Positions 43,097 through 51,781 of a stretch of DNA of 64,000 nucleotides are shown in pieces. Below the pieces are notes generated by a model. It had not been told where the DNA came from, did not search any database, and saw nothing but the letters and a program-made list of their open reading frames with translations. The DNA lies in assembly GCA_017305195.1 (NCBI GenBank), contig JAFKMU010000040.1, forward strand, positions 1 through 64,000, given 5' to 3'. The DNA comes from Verrucomicrobiota bacterium (GTDB lineage Bacteria; Verrucomicrobiota; Verrucomicrobiia; Chthoniobacterales; Terrimicrobiaceae). Numbering within the stretch: position 1 is the stretch's first letter; each line of letters starts with the position of its first letter. The position numbers and the translations under genes are program-made.

Positions 43097-43849
43097 ATGT
43101 TGGACGCCCACCCCCGCGTCGCCTTCATTAGTGACATCCATGGAAACATCGACGCGCTCGATGCAGTCCTCGCAGACATTCGCGATCACAGTGTGCAAGC
43201 GGTTGTGTGCCTGGGAGATATCGTCGGTTACGGCGGCGCTCCAGCGGAATGTGTGCGCAAAGTTGGCGACCTTTGTCCGGTCGTTGTCATGGGAAACCAT
43301 GAGGCGATGACTGTATTTGACGACATCGTGTACCTGGAGGAGATGCCTTCCAGTATTCGCCGCCCGATCGAGCTGGCCCGCACCTCGCTGACCAATGACG
43401 AGCTATCCTGGCTGCGCGAGCTGCCGCTGGTGAGCAAGGTCGGCTGCTTCACCGCCGTGCACTCCTCGCTGCATCACCCTGGGGAGTTTCCCTATGTGTT
43501 CCGCACCGAGGACGCGCGCAGGAACTTCAAGGCGCAGACCACGCCAGTCTCTTTCCATGGGCATTCCCACGTCCCGATCATCTGGGAGGAGCGCGGCCCC
43601 GTCATCAAGGCGCACAAGCCCGCCCTCGCCAACGTCCGGCTCTCCTCCGAGCACCGCTATACCATCAATGTCGGCAGCGTCGGCCAGCCGCGGGATGGCG
43701 ATCCGCGCGCGAGCTATGTGATCTACGAGCGGGAGAATCGCGATGTGACGTTCCGTAGGATTCCGTATGACATCGAGGCCGCGCGCCGCCGGATCTTTTC
43801 CACCCGCATCTCGGGCCGCAACGCCGACAGGCTTTCCATCGGCGAGTAG
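43097..43849 (+). CDS. Metallophosphoesterase, calcineurin-like
   Basis: The 250-residue protein has all metallophosphatase blocks: VAFISDIHGNIDAL (DxH), VVCLGDIVGYGG (GD), VVMGNHEAM (GNHE), AVHSSLHHP and SFHGHSHVPI (GHxH), then INVGSVGQPRDGDPRASYV. The pattern IGYGxxPxEC-x and SVGQPRDG is that of the YfcE/diadenosine-tetraphosphatase-like branch. The substrate is unknown; phosphodiesters or nucleoside polyphosphates are typical. Open frame continues upstream to 43031, but the ATG at 43097 sits before the conserved core and after a promoter candidate. No signal peptide is present, so it is cytoplasmic. Confidence 0.92.
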   Translation: MLDAHPRVAFISDIHGNIDALDAVLADIRDHSVQAVVCLGDIVGYGGAPAECVRKVGDLCPVVVMGNHEAMTVFDDIVYLEEMPSSIRRPIELARTSLTNDELSWLRELPLVSKVGCFTAVHSSLHHPGEFPYVFRTEDARRNFKAQTTPVSFHGHSHVPIIWEERGPVIKAHKPALANVRLSSEHRYTINVGSVGQPRDGDPRASYVIYERENRDVTFRRIPYDIEAARRRIFSTRISGRNADRLSIGE

Positions 43850-43878
43850 TTGCCAGCAGGCAGGTTCAGCCCTAGAAA
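43850..43878 (+). promoter_or_regulatory. Promoter candidate of the DUF3857 gene
   Basis: TTGCCA (43850-43855), 17 nt, TAGAAA (43873-43878), then 12 nt to the ATG at 43891. It begins right at the stop of the upstream gene. No SD is seen. Confidence 0.45.
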
Positions 43879-43890
43879 AGGCGTCTACTC

Positions 43891-46077
43891 ATGAAAGCTG
43901 GCCGCAAAGGGATCTTGCTCTGGAGCGCAATGTGCCTCCTGGCCCTGTCGCATCCCGCCTCCGCAGATCCCACCGGCGAGGAACAAACCGTGCGCAAGGG
44001 TCCGGCTCCCGCCTGGGCGCAGCCGGAGCAGATTCCCCCACCCGTCGACAAAAAGGAACGCAACGGCAGCCGGATATGGCTCCTCCGGGACGAGCAGGCC
44101 AACGCCGCCGAGCAAGCCAGCTACCACCACTACGCCCGGCAGTTCTCCACCAAGTCGTCGGTGGAGAACGACTCAAGCATCACGATCCTCGTCGACCCCT
44201 CGTACCAGAGGCTCGTCCTCAACAAGCTCGTCATCCACCGCGACGGCAGGGAGATCGACCGCCTGCCGGAGCAGGAATTACGCATCCTGCATCGCGAGGA
44301 GCGGCTGGATCGCAACATGTTCGACGGGGAGCTGTCTGTCATCATGGTGCTGGAGGACATCCGGGTGGGCGATGTGGTGGAGTACGCCTTCACGTATGAG
44401 GGGGAAAATCCGATCTTTGGCGGGAAGTTCATGGATTCCTTCGGCACGGTCGACGATGATCCCATTTCCGCCATGAGCTACAGGCTGCTCTGGCCGAAGG
44501 GCCGCGAGGTGCAGGTGCGCAACCACAATACCGACCTGTCCCCGGCGAAGACCGATCTGCCCGACGGCTCCTCGGAGTACCGGTGGACCGCCCGCGATGT
44601 GCGCCCGCTCATTCCCGATGACGACCTCCCCGACTGGTACGATCCCTGGGGCTGGGTGCAGCTTTCGGAGTGGAAAACGTGGGGTGATGTCGCCCGGTGG
44701 GGAGTGCCGCTCTACAACACCTCCGAGCCCCTGCCCGGAGAGATCGAGGAGGAGCTCACTCGCATCCGCTCGCTTCCCAAGCCGGAGGACCAGGTGCGCG
44801 CCGCGCTCTGGTATGTCCAGGACAACATCCGCTATCTCGGCATCGAGATCGGCCCCAACGCCCACCAGCCGCACCGCATCTCGGAAATCGTGGCCCGGCG
44901 CTTCGGCGACTGCAAGGACAAGACGATCCTCCTCTGCGCGATGCTGCGCAACCTTGGCTTCCAGGCCGATCCCGCGCTCGTCACCACGGATGGCTGGCTG
45001 AAACACGACAACTGGCTTCCCTCCGCCTGGGCGTTCGACCACGTCGTCGTCCACCTCTCGCTGAACGGCAAGACGTATTGGCTCGATCCCACAGAGGACA
45101 ACCAGGGCGGCGCGTTGGGCGAGATTTATTTCCCGGACTACCACCAGGCGCTCGTCCTGCGCGACGACACGACGGACCTCACCGAGATCAAGGCGGGCGG
45201 CTACGAAACCTCCAGCACCGACGTGAAGGAAAATTACGATTTCCCGGATTTCACCGGCCTCGTAAATCTCTCCGTCGAGACCACGTACCGCGGCCACGCC
45301 GCCGACGTCATGCGCCGTCACCTGGAGAACTACAGCAGCGAGGAGATTACCAAAAACTACCGGAACTTCTACGGCCGCGATCACGACAACATCCAGTCGC
45401 TCGACTCCCCCGAGTTCACTGACGATCGCTCCCGCAACATCATCACCTGCCGCGAAAAATACGTGATTCGCGACTTCTGGAAAGACGGCGATACCAGGAA
45501 CAAACTCAAGGGCAAGATCGACGCCGACATCGTAAGCGAGAGGCTCTCGCGCCCGGACTCCTCCTCCCGCGAGATGCCGTACGCCATCGACTTCCCCTCC
45601 CGCGTGAGCAGCGTGATCGAGCTTTCCTTCCCGAGATCGATGAATTTCGATTCCGACTCGGAGACGGTGAACGACCCTTCGTTTCACTACTCTTTCTCGG
45701 CCACACCGGATGGAAGCCGCCTCACCCTGCGGCACAAGTACGAAGCCAAATCCGACCACGTGCCCCCCTATCGCATGGGCGGCTATCTCTCCAATCTCAA
45801 CCGGGCCTACGGCTCCACCGGCTACCAGATCACCGTGCCCGACTCGTGGGCAAAGAACGGCGCGCAGGACGAACCGGACAAACCGGCCGTGCAACCGCAC
45901 AAGCTGTCCTCTTTGAAAAGCACGCTGATCGTCCTGCTGACCCTGGGCGCCGCCGGTCTCCTGGGGGGGGCTTTTTTCCTGCTCCTCTTCGCCGTGCTGG
46001 CCTTCCGCATGCACCGCCAGCCCAAGCCCGTCCCGGCGTCTCCGTTTCAGTCTCCCAACACACCTCCGGGCGTCTAG
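43891..46077 (+). CDS. DUF3857 and transglutaminase-like domain membrane protein
   Basis: The 728-residue protein has a signal peptide (about 1-26), a DUF3857 domain (about 70-235; HRDGREIDRLPEQELRI, RVGDVVEYAFTYEGENP) and a transglutaminase-like domain. The catalytic triad is Cys341 (RFGDCKDKT), His384 (AFDHVVVH) and Asp399 (YWLDPTED). A further beta domain leads to a C-terminal membrane helix (about 672-705) and a short Pro-rich tail. The bulk is therefore periplasmic. Such proteins are common in Bacteroidota and Verrucomicrobiota and their substrates are unknown; protein cross-linking or proteolysis is possible. All three catalytic residues are present, so it is probably active. Confidence 0.9.
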   Translation: MKAGRKGILLWSAMCLLALSHPASADPTGEEQTVRKGPAPAWAQPEQIPPPVDKKERNGSRIWLLRDEQANAAEQASYHHYARQFSTKSSVENDSSITILVDPSYQRLVLNKLVIHRDGREIDRLPEQELRILHREERLDRNMFDGELSVIMVLEDIRVGDVVEYAFTYEGENPIFGGKFMDSFGTVDDDPISAMSYRLLWPKGREVQVRNHNTDLSPAKTDLPDGSSEYRWTARDVRPLIPDDDLPDWYDPWGWVQLSEWKTWGDVARWGVPLYNTSEPLPGEIEEELTRIRSLPKPEDQVRAALWYVQDNIRYLGIEIGPNAHQPHRISEIVARRFGDCKDKTILLCAMLRNLGFQADPALVTTDGWLKHDNWLPSAWAFDHVVVHLSLNGKTYWLDPTEDNQGGALGEIYFPDYHQALVLRDDTTDLTEIKAGGYETSSTDVKENYDFPDFTGLVNLSVETTYRGHAADVMRRHLENYSSEEITKNYRNFYGRDHDNIQSLDSPEFTDDRSRNIITCREKYVIRDFWKDGDTRNKLKGKIDADIVSERLSRPDSSSREMPYAIDFPSRVSSVIELSFPRSMNFDSDSETVNDPSFHYSFSATPDGSRLTLRHKYEAKSDHVPPYRMGGYLSNLNRAYGSTGYQITVPDSWAKNGAQDEPDKPAVQPHKLSSLKSTLIVLLTLGAAGLLGGAFFLLLFAVLAFRMHRQPKPVPASPFQSPNTPPGV

Positions 46078-46094
46078 GATCAGTCCATACCGCA

Positions 46095-46496
46095 ATGGCC
46101 ATCGAGGAAAAACTAGCCGCACGGCTCAAGGCGGCGGGGATTCGGCCCGAGGACATTACCTTTTCCTTCACCCGTGCCAGCGGTCCCGGCGGCCAGCATG
46201 TCAACAAGGTCAGCACCTCGGTGGAACTGCTGCATATCCCCACCGGCACCCGGGTGGTCGCAAGCGACTCTCGGTCGCAGCACACGAATCGCAACCTGGC
46301 TCTCCTTCGGTTCGTCGAGAGGATCGAAGCCGCCCGTACCGCCGCCGCGCAGAAACGCAAAGCCGAGGCCTCGAAAAAGCGCCGCCAGCGCGCCAAGCGC
46401 AGCTACGGCACAAAGCAGGAAATGCTGCGCGACAAGAAGCATCGCGGAGAGACGAAGAAATTGCGCGGCAAAGTGCAGCCTGGAGGTCACGGGTAA
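46095..46496 (+). CDS. Peptide chain release factor-like protein with GGQ motif (ArfB-type)
   Basis: The 133-residue protein has the release-factor catalytic loop RASGPGGQHVNKVSTSVEL (GGQ) and a long basic C-terminal tail (KRKAEASKKRRQRAKRSYG ...). It lacks the codon-recognition domains of RF1/RF2. This is the layout of ArfB/YaeJ, which rescues ribosomes on truncated mRNAs by hydrolysing the stalled peptidyl-tRNA, the tail entering the empty mRNA channel. The ATG at 46095 starts MAIEEKLAARL. A related group of unknown function (class I peptide-release factor-like) is possible. It lies 17 nt after the DUF3857 gene. Confidence 0.88.
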   Translation: MAIEEKLAARLKAAGIRPEDITFSFTRASGPGGQHVNKVSTSVELLHIPTGTRVVASDSRSQHTNRNLALLRFVERIEAARTAAAQKRKAEASKKRRQRAKRSYGTKQEMLRDKKHRGETKKLRGKVQPGGHG

Positions 46497-46578
46497 ACAA
46501 CCCGATTTTTTCTACTCGCTGCAAGGCCCATAGCATCGCTTTACGCCCCTCGCGTTTTTCCAGAGGCGTCTCCCCCAT

Positions 46579-47580
46579 TCACTTCATCTGCACGACGACT
46601 TTCCCCTTCGCCCGGCCTCTTTCGAGATAGGCCAGCGCGGCCTTCGCCTGATCAAACGGGAAGACATTGTCGATGACCGGCCGGATTTTGCCTGCCTTGA
46701 GGAGCTCACCGATTTCCGCGAGTTGTCCTCCGTCGGGATGCACGAAGAGAAACGAATAGGTCGCGCCTTTTTTCTTGGCCCTGCGGATGATGCCGCCGCT
46801 CAACAAGCCGACCACGGACTTGAGAACAAAGTTCATGCCGCGAGCGCGCGCAAACGCCGCGTCCGGTGGCCCGATGAGCGAGACAATGCGGCTGTTCGGT
46901 TTTAGGACTTTCAGGGATTTCTTGAGTGCCTCCCCTCGGAGGGTGCCCAACACGACATCGTAGTTGCGCAGCACGTCTTCAAACTCCTGTTTCTTGTAAT
47001 CGATCACTTCGTCGGCGCCGAGGCCTTTGACCAGGGCGACGTTCCCCGTGCTCGTCGTCGTTCCCACTGTCGCGCCGAAATGTTTGGCGAACTGGATCGC
47101 GAATGTGCCGATGCCACCCGAACCCGCGGGAACGAATACCTTTTGGCCAGGCCGAAGTTGCGCTCGCTCTTTCAAGGCCTGCCAAACGGTCAATCCGACC
47201 ATGGGGATGGAAGCCGCCTGCACAAAATCCAGGTTGGCCGGCTTGAGCGCGGCGGCGCTCTCCGGCACGACGGCGAAGTCGGCAAGCGTTCCCGTGCCCA
47301 GGTCGAAGACGCTCGCGAAAACCGCATCGCCCTTCTTGAAGCGAGTCACCCGACTGCCCACCTCCACCACGATGCCGGCCACGTCGCTGCCCAGCGTCGC
47401 CGGGAGGTCGAAGCGGAGCATCAGCTTGAACGTTCCTTTCGGGATCATGGTGTCGATCAAGTTCAGGCCGACAGCGTGAACCTCGACAAGAACCTCGTCC
47501 GGCTTGACGGTCGGACGGGGAAGATCGGCAAATACAATGTTGTTCGCTTTGGCGTAACGGGTAAAAGTGAGCGCCTTCAT
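46579..47580 (-). CDS. Zinc-independent NADP-dependent medium-chain oxidoreductase
   Basis: The 333-residue protein is of the medium-chain dehydrogenase/reductase superfamily, quinone-oxidoreductase branch: VLVEVHAVGLNLIDTMIPKG, LGSDVAGIVVEVG, and the nucleotide-binding KVFVPAGSGGIGTFAIQFAKHFGATVG. LVKGLGADEVIDYKKQEFEDVL and the C-terminal GRAKGKVVVQMK complete it. The zinc-ligand Cys/His of alcohol dehydrogenases is missing. It would reduce quinones or enones with NADPH. It is the last gene of a minus-strand cassette after an old-yellow-enzyme gene and an SDR gene, with a divergent TetR regulator; this suggests a response to electrophiles or aldehydes. Confidence 0.9.
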   Translation of the reverse strand: MKALTFTRYAKANNIVFADLPRPTVKPDEVLVEVHAVGLNLIDTMIPKGTFKLMLRFDLPATLGSDVAGIVVEVGSRVTRFKKGDAVFASVFDLGTGTLADFAVVPESAAALKPANLDFVQAASIPMVGLTVWQALKERAQLRPGQKVFVPAGSGGIGTFAIQFAKHFGATVGTTTSTGNVALVKGLGADEVIDYKKQEFEDVLRNYDVVLGTLRGEALKKSLKVLKPNSRIVSLIGPPDAAFARARGMNFVLKSVVGLLSGGIIRRAKKKGATYSFLFVHPDGGQLAEIGELLKAGKIRPVIDNVFPFDQAKAALAYLERGRAKGKVVVQMK

Positions 47581-47637
47581 AATCAGGGCATTGATTTGGT
47601 GATGGTTGAGTGAGCGAATGAGCAGGATTCGTGAGGG

Positions 47638-48924
47638 CTAGGACTGCAGCCTTGACCAAGAGCGGTATCGCCGGGCCAGGAGCTTATTCCTCAACTGGTC
47701 CCGGATGATGCTGAAGATCGCGCTGGCATTTGCGAGAGGTCGCTGGCCGTCGCCCAGACGCTGCAATTGCCGCTGGATAACGGCCATATACGCGACTGAG
47801 GCCAGCATCTTGTCCTTGAACTTGATGGTGGGCAACACGCCGTCCCTGGGTTTGGCCTCCCTCCACGTTAGCGGCAGACCGGGGTCCATCGCCAGCGAGG
47901 TAGCGATGCCGACAAGGGACACGCCCTGGCTAAGCACGCCTTCCGCGACTTCACGCCGACGGATGCCGCCAGTCGTCATGATCGGCATTCGGGCGACCTT
48001 GGATATGTCGCGGGCAAATTCCAGAAAGTAAGCTTCGCGCGCCAGGGTCCGTCCGTCCCGTGTCTGGCCCTGCATGGCCGGCGCTTCGTAACTGCCACCG
48101 GAAAGCTCCACGAGGTCCACACCACTGGAGTTGAGCATCTTTACGACCTCCAGAGCGTCGTCGGAATCAAAACCGCCACGCTGAAAATCCGCCGAGTTGA
48201 TTTTGACGCCCACACAGAATTCCCGTCGCACCGCGCCCCGCACGGCGGAGACGACTTCGAGCAGAAACCGCACACGATTCGCCATGCTGCCGCCCCATTT
48301 GTCCTTTCGCAGATTCGTCAGGGGCGAAAGAAACTGGCTGATGAGGTAGCCGTGAGCCGCGTGAATCTCAACACCCGTGAATCCGGCGGCTTCAGCCTCG
48401 CGGGCGGTATCGGCAAATCGCTGAATGATCTGTCTGATTTGCGTTTCGTTGAGCGCTTTGGGTTTGGCGATGAGCTTGGAGTGTTTTCCCAAATCCACAG
48501 CGACCTCGGACGGCGCCCAGCCGGGTTGACCCAACACCGCCATGGTTTGGCGGCCGGGATGATTGATCTGCATCCACACTTGCGCTCCATGACTGCGAGC
48601 GGCTTTGGCCCATGCCCTGAAGGGCGCAAGATCCATGCCTCGCTGCAAAACCACATCTCCCGGACTGCCAAGAGCGAGTGGATCGATCATCACGTTGCCG
48701 GTAATGATGAGGCCCACTCCGCCTTGGGCGAAGTTCGCTTCCATGCGCGCCAGCCGGGCATCCGGAGCCTGTCCCGGCCCGGCCAGGCTCTCGGCCATCG
48801 CCGCCTTGGCGATGCGATTGGGGATCACAGTTCCGTTGGGCAGCACCAGCGGAGAAAATAATCCGGGGGAAGTAGCAGCGTGGGAGGAAGCGCCGGAGGG
48901 CGCGTCCGCGAAAGAGGTTTTCAT
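47638..48924 (-). CDS. NADH:flavin oxidoreductase, old yellow enzyme family
   Basis: The 428-residue FMN protein has an OYE barrel: FSPLVLPNGTVIPNRIAKAAMAE at the start, QINHPGRQTMAVLGQPGWAPS, FTGVEIHAAHGYLISQFLSPLTNLRKDKWGGS with the HAAHGYL motif, and the flavin-binding MTTGGIRRREVAEGVLSQG. OYE enzymes reduce activated double bonds in enones, nitro compounds and related electrophiles. It follows the SDR gene by 13 nt and precedes the quinone-reductase-like gene by 57 nt, so all three are likely under the same TetR regulator. Confidence 0.92.
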   Translation of the reverse strand: MKTSFADAPSGASSHAATSPGLFSPLVLPNGTVIPNRIAKAAMAESLAGPGQAPDARLARMEANFAQGGVGLIITGNVMIDPLALGSPGDVVLQRGMDLAPFRAWAKAARSHGAQVWMQINHPGRQTMAVLGQPGWAPSEVAVDLGKHSKLIAKPKALNETQIRQIIQRFADTAREAEAAGFTGVEIHAAHGYLISQFLSPLTNLRKDKWGGSMANRVRFLLEVVSAVRGAVRREFCVGVKINSADFQRGGFDSDDALEVVKMLNSSGVDLVELSGGSYEAPAMQGQTRDGRTLAREAYFLEFARDISKVARMPIMTTGGIRRREVAEGVLSQGVSLVGIATSLAMDPGLPLTWREAKPRDGVLPTIKFKDKMLASVAYMAVIQRQLQRLGDGQRPLANASAIFSIIRDQLRNKLLARRYRSWSRLQS

Positions 48925-48937
48925 GACCGAGTCCTGG

Positions 48938-49753
48938 TTAATTCAGTTGGAATTCCTTGCGTAAAGCGCGATCGAACAGGCTCGCTGGAAGAAAACGGCG
49001 GAGTCGGCTCAACGTGACACCTTTGCCGACGGGGTAGCGGAGCCGGGGCGACTCGGCGGTCAGCGCCGTAAAAACGGCTTCCGCCACAAGATGCGGGTCG
49101 TCACCGTACGCAATGCCCTTCCGTGTCAGCTCCAAAATTCGACCACGGTGAACGGCATATTCGTCGAGCTGAACATCGGCGTCTTTCCCGCTGTGGCTGA
49201 TGTTGCTCTTCGTGAAGGCTGGCTCGATGAGCAATGCCCGAACTCCAAAGCGACGCACCTCGTGGTCCAGCGACTCGGTGTAGCCTTCCATCGCATGTTT
49301 GCTCGCAGCATACATGGCCATGAAGGGCGACGGGAGCAATCCCACCACTGAACTGATATTGACGAAACGGCCGAAGCCAGCCCGTCGCATTCCCGGCAGG
49401 ACGGCATTCGTCACCCGCAAGACGCCAAAGAAATTGGTTTCAAACTGCTGGCGAGCTTCCGTGAGACTTGTTTCTTCCACCGCTCCAGTAAGAGCGTACC
49501 CCGCATTATTGACCACAAATTGAATGGGCCCGCTTTTTTGGACGATGCTCTGGACTGCGCCAGCCACGCTGGCGTCGTCGGTGACATCCATGCCAATCAT
49601 TTCCACGCTGGGAATCGGGCGGGCCGACTTCGGATCACGCGCCGTGCCGAAGACGCGAGCACCCCGTTCGGCGAGTAATTGGGCGATTTCCCGACCGATG
49701 CCGGAAGAGGCGCCGGTGACCAGGGCAGTTTGGTTTTTCAGGGATGTGATCAT
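48938..49753 (-). CDS. Short-chain dehydrogenase/reductase (SDR)
   Basis: The 271-residue protein has the SDR cofactor motif TGASSGIGREIAQ near the N-terminus (13-25), the NNAGYALTG block, the catalytic Ser in VNISSVVGLLPS and the YAASKHAMEGYTES motif with catalytic Tyr and Lys. It should oxidise or reduce an alcohol/carbonyl pair with NAD(P). The substrate is unknown. It is the first gene of the minus-strand cassette; a TetR gene lies divergently 116 nt away, with a palindrome between them. Confidence 0.93.
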   Translation of the reverse strand: MITSLKNQTALVTGASSGIGREIAQLLAERGARVFGTARDPKSARPIPSVEMIGMDVTDDASVAGAVQSIVQKSGPIQFVVNNAGYALTGAVEETSLTEARQQFETNFFGVLRVTNAVLPGMRRAGFGRFVNISSVVGLLPSPFMAMYAASKHAMEGYTESLDHEVRRFGVRALLIEPAFTKSNISHSGKDADVQLDEYAVHRGRILELTRKGIAYGDDPHLVAEAVFTALTAESPRLRYPVGKGVTLSRLRRFLPASLFDRALRKEFQLN

Positions 49754-49811
49754 AGATAAAAGAGTTCGGCCATAAAGATGATGTTCATAATCTAAACGTC
49801 AAACACTTTTT

Positions 49812-49829
49812 GATGTTGATTGACATCAT
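49812..49829. promoter_or_regulatory. Palindromic operator between TetR and SDR genes
   Basis: TGATGT-TGATTG-ACATCA is a perfect 6-6-6 inverted repeat. It overlaps the -35 box TTGACA (49821-49826) of the tetR gene, whose start is 49870, and is about 60 nt upstream of the SDR gene on the other strand. This fits a TetR binding site for both directions. Confidence 0.65.
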
Positions 49830-49869
49830 TGACCGGGAAAGCGTTAGTCTCGGGAGGAGAATCCAAAGA

Positions 49870-50490
49870 ATGAAAGTGACGAAAACGCAGGCCCGGGAGA
49901 ACCGGGCGCACATTGTGGAGACGGCCTCCGCGCTGTTCCGTGAGCGCGGCTACGACGGCGTGAGCGTGGCGGATTTAATGGCCGCTGCCGGTTTTACTCA
50001 CGGCGGATTCTACAAGCATTTCCGGTCCAAGGCGGACCTGATGGCAGAAGCCGCAGCAAACGGTTTTTTACAGTCTGCCGCAAATATGGCGGAGAAAGAT
50101 GAAGCCGCGTTCGTGCAAGAATACGTATCCCGGAAACACCGCGACGCGCCCGGCCATGGCTGCACGCTCGCGGCTCTTTGTGGGGACGCCGCGCGCCAGC
50201 CAGAAGAGATCAAGGAGAGCTTCGCCGCCGGCATCGAAGGCCAGCTCGCCACCTTGGAGCGTGAAGATGGTGACTTGAGCGAAATCGCGAAACGCGAAGC
50301 GCGAGTCCGGAGGATCGACACGCTTGCCCATGCCCTGGGCGCCATCGTTTTGTCACGGGCCTGTCCAGACGACTCCCCGTTGGCGGACGAGATTCTGGAA
50401 ATCTGCCGCACCCGGATACTTGAGTCTCTATGCCACGAAAGCAAGTCAGCCAAATCCCAGAAGCAGAGACCCCGACAGGTCGGAGAGTAA
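49870..50490 (+). CDS. TetR/AcrR-family repressor
   Basis: The 206-residue protein has an N-terminal TetR helix-turn-helix (about 10-55; IVETASALFRERGYDGVSVADLMAAAGFTHGGFYKHFRSKADLM) and a helical ligand-binding domain (KHRDAPGHGCTLAALCGDAARQ, LAHALGAIVLSRAC). The C-terminal domain resembles the AcuR/NemR-like group that regulates responses to electrophiles, and several Cys residues are present. The ATG at 49870 is preceded by GGGAGGAG at about the right distance, which decides the start over 49810. It is divergent from the SDR-OYE-reductase cassette with an operator between them. Confidence 0.93.
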   Translation: MKVTKTQARENRAHIVETASALFRERGYDGVSVADLMAAAGFTHGGFYKHFRSKADLMAEAAANGFLQSAANMAEKDEAAFVQEYVSRKHRDAPGHGCTLAALCGDAARQPEEIKESFAAGIEGQLATLEREDGDLSEIAKREARVRRIDTLAHALGAIVLSRACPDDSPLADEILEICRTRILESLCHESKSAKSQKQRPRQVGE

Positions 50491-50538
50491 GGTAAGTCCG
50501 CGCCAAGGGGCAGCTACGGGAAGGGGTAATATTTCCGA

Positions 50539-50573
50539 TTGGCAGGTTATGGCACCAGAGATAGTGCACTGTC
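50539..50573 (+). promoter_or_regulatory. Weak promoter candidate before the small coupled ORF
   Basis: TTGGCA (50539-50544), 17 nt, TAGTGC (50562-50567), then 6 nt to an ATG at 50574. The -10 is poor, so the call rests on geometry only. Confidence 0.25.
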
Positions 50574-50639
50574 ATGCCCGATGCCCTTAACGACATCGCC
50601 AGGGAGATTCACCTGGCGGCCTCCGGCGATGCGCCATGA
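50574..50639 (+). CDS. Possible 21-codon ORF coupled to the FUSC-like gene
   Basis: An ATG at 50574 starts a 21-codon frame (MPDALNDIAREIHLAASGDAP) whose TGA (50637-50639) overlaps the ATG of the next gene at 50636 in the ATGA arrangement used by many genes in this window. The peptide has no known family and may serve only to deliver ribosomes to the next gene. It could also be chance. Confidence 0.35.
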   Translation: MPDALNDIAREIHLAASGDAP

Positions 50640-51640
50640 CCGCGTCCGCACTCATGGCGAAATGTGCGGCAGAGATCCAGGGGCGGCTCGGCCTGCGCCT
50701 GGGCCTGGTGATCAGCCTCTATATCGGGCTCTATCTTGCCACCGGACAGAATGACATCCTGAGTGTCGCGGTGCTCGCCGGGGGACTGTACATCGCCAGC
50801 GAAGGGCTTCGCCTCGGGTATTGGCTGACCATCTGCCATTACCTCATCGGTCTTTCCGCATTCCTCCTCCTGTATCTCACGATCGGCATCCCCTGGCTTT
50901 TCGCCCTCTTGTGCGGAGCACTCGCTCTGGGCGTCATCTCGCTCACCCGGCTGGCGGCGGAGTTGCGCCCATTTGGAAACTGGATCTTTATTCCCGCAGT
51001 TTACCTGGCCTGTGAACTGGGCGAAAATCGAAGCTGGCCGCAGCGACTGGCCAGTTTGCCGGAAACGCTTCTTTATTCGCTGATCGGCCTGGCAGCCGTG
51101 CTGCTCCTGATGTTCAGCCGGAAAAAGAAACCGGCAGCGACGCTTTCCTTGCTGACAGCGAGACTGGGCGATCCGAATCTGCAATGGAAGCGTCAGGCTG
51201 TCGCCGCATTCTTCGCCGTGCTCACGGTCGCCGGAGTGGCGATCACATTCCAGCTTCCCAACTCGCAGTGGATGATCTGGTCCTCCCTCAGCGTCATCGC
51301 CATCGACCTTCCCGCCTCGCGAGCAAAACTCGGCGACCGCATGTTTGGCACGATCGTCGGCTGTCCGCCAGGCTTCCTCTGCGGGTGGCTGCTCCCCCGC
51401 AATGAGACGGTCTTCGCCCTCGCCACTCTGGGCATCCTCCTCTCTCTCGTGGCGTTTCGCACCTACCGGGTAGGCTTCACCGTTCGGTGCGCCTTGACCG
51501 CCCTCGCTGCCGTGGCTGGAGGCGGGAGCGCATCCATCGCGGAACAACGCGTCGGCAATGTCATCATCGGCGGCATCATCGGACTGGTCGCCCAGCATCT
51601 GGCCGAGTGGGTCGCCCGAGCCCGGCGCCTCAAGAGGTAA
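50636..51640 (+). CDS. FUSC-like (aromatic acid exporter family) membrane protein
   Basis: The 334-residue protein has two sets of about four to five membrane segments (roughly residues 20-160 and 183-320) separated by a short basic linker at about 162-180 (FSRKKKPAAT). This is the half-repeat layout of FUSC/ArAE proteins. The repeat 2 segment WMIWSSLSVIAIDLPASRAKLGDRMFGTIVG matches the family pattern in which a conserved R-x-x-G-T-x-x-G follows a membrane helix. Such proteins export aromatic acids or fusaric acid-like compounds, usually with HlyD-type partners, which are absent nearby. The cytoplasmic domain of large FUSC proteins is missing here. No SD is seen. Confidence 0.7.
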   Translation: MTASALMAKCAAEIQGRLGLRLGLVISLYIGLYLATGQNDILSVAVLAGGLYIASEGLRLGYWLTICHYLIGLSAFLLLYLTIGIPWLFALLCGALALGVISLTRLAAELRPFGNWIFIPAVYLACELGENRSWPQRLASLPETLLYSLIGLAAVLLLMFSRKKKPAATLSLLTARLGDPNLQWKRQAVAAFFAVLTVAGVAITFQLPNSQWMIWSSLSVIAIDLPASRAKLGDRMFGTIVGCPPGFLCGWLLPRNETVFALATLGILLSLVAFRTYRVGFTVRCALTALAAVAGGGSASIAEQRVGNVIIGGIIGLVAQHLAEWVARARRLKR

Positions 51641-51741
51641 ACCGGTATATCAGTCGCGCAGTGACGGATGGCCTCCGGCCTGCGCGGCCTCGGCTCACGT
51701 CGCAGCCTGGCGAGCCGTTTTCCGATCTCGGGAAAAGACCG

Positions 51742-51770
51742 TTGACAAATCAGGCGCCCGCACGTAGCTA
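51742..51770 (+). promoter_or_regulatory. Promoter of the metal-importer operon
   Basis: TTGACA (51742-51747, perfect), 17 nt, TAGCTA (51765-51770). A 6-bp stem TTTTCC/GGAAAA (51718-51736) lies just upstream. The operator below starts 12 nt after the -10 box, so a bound repressor would block initiation. Confidence 0.6.
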
Positions 51771-51781
51771 TACCTCCATCC

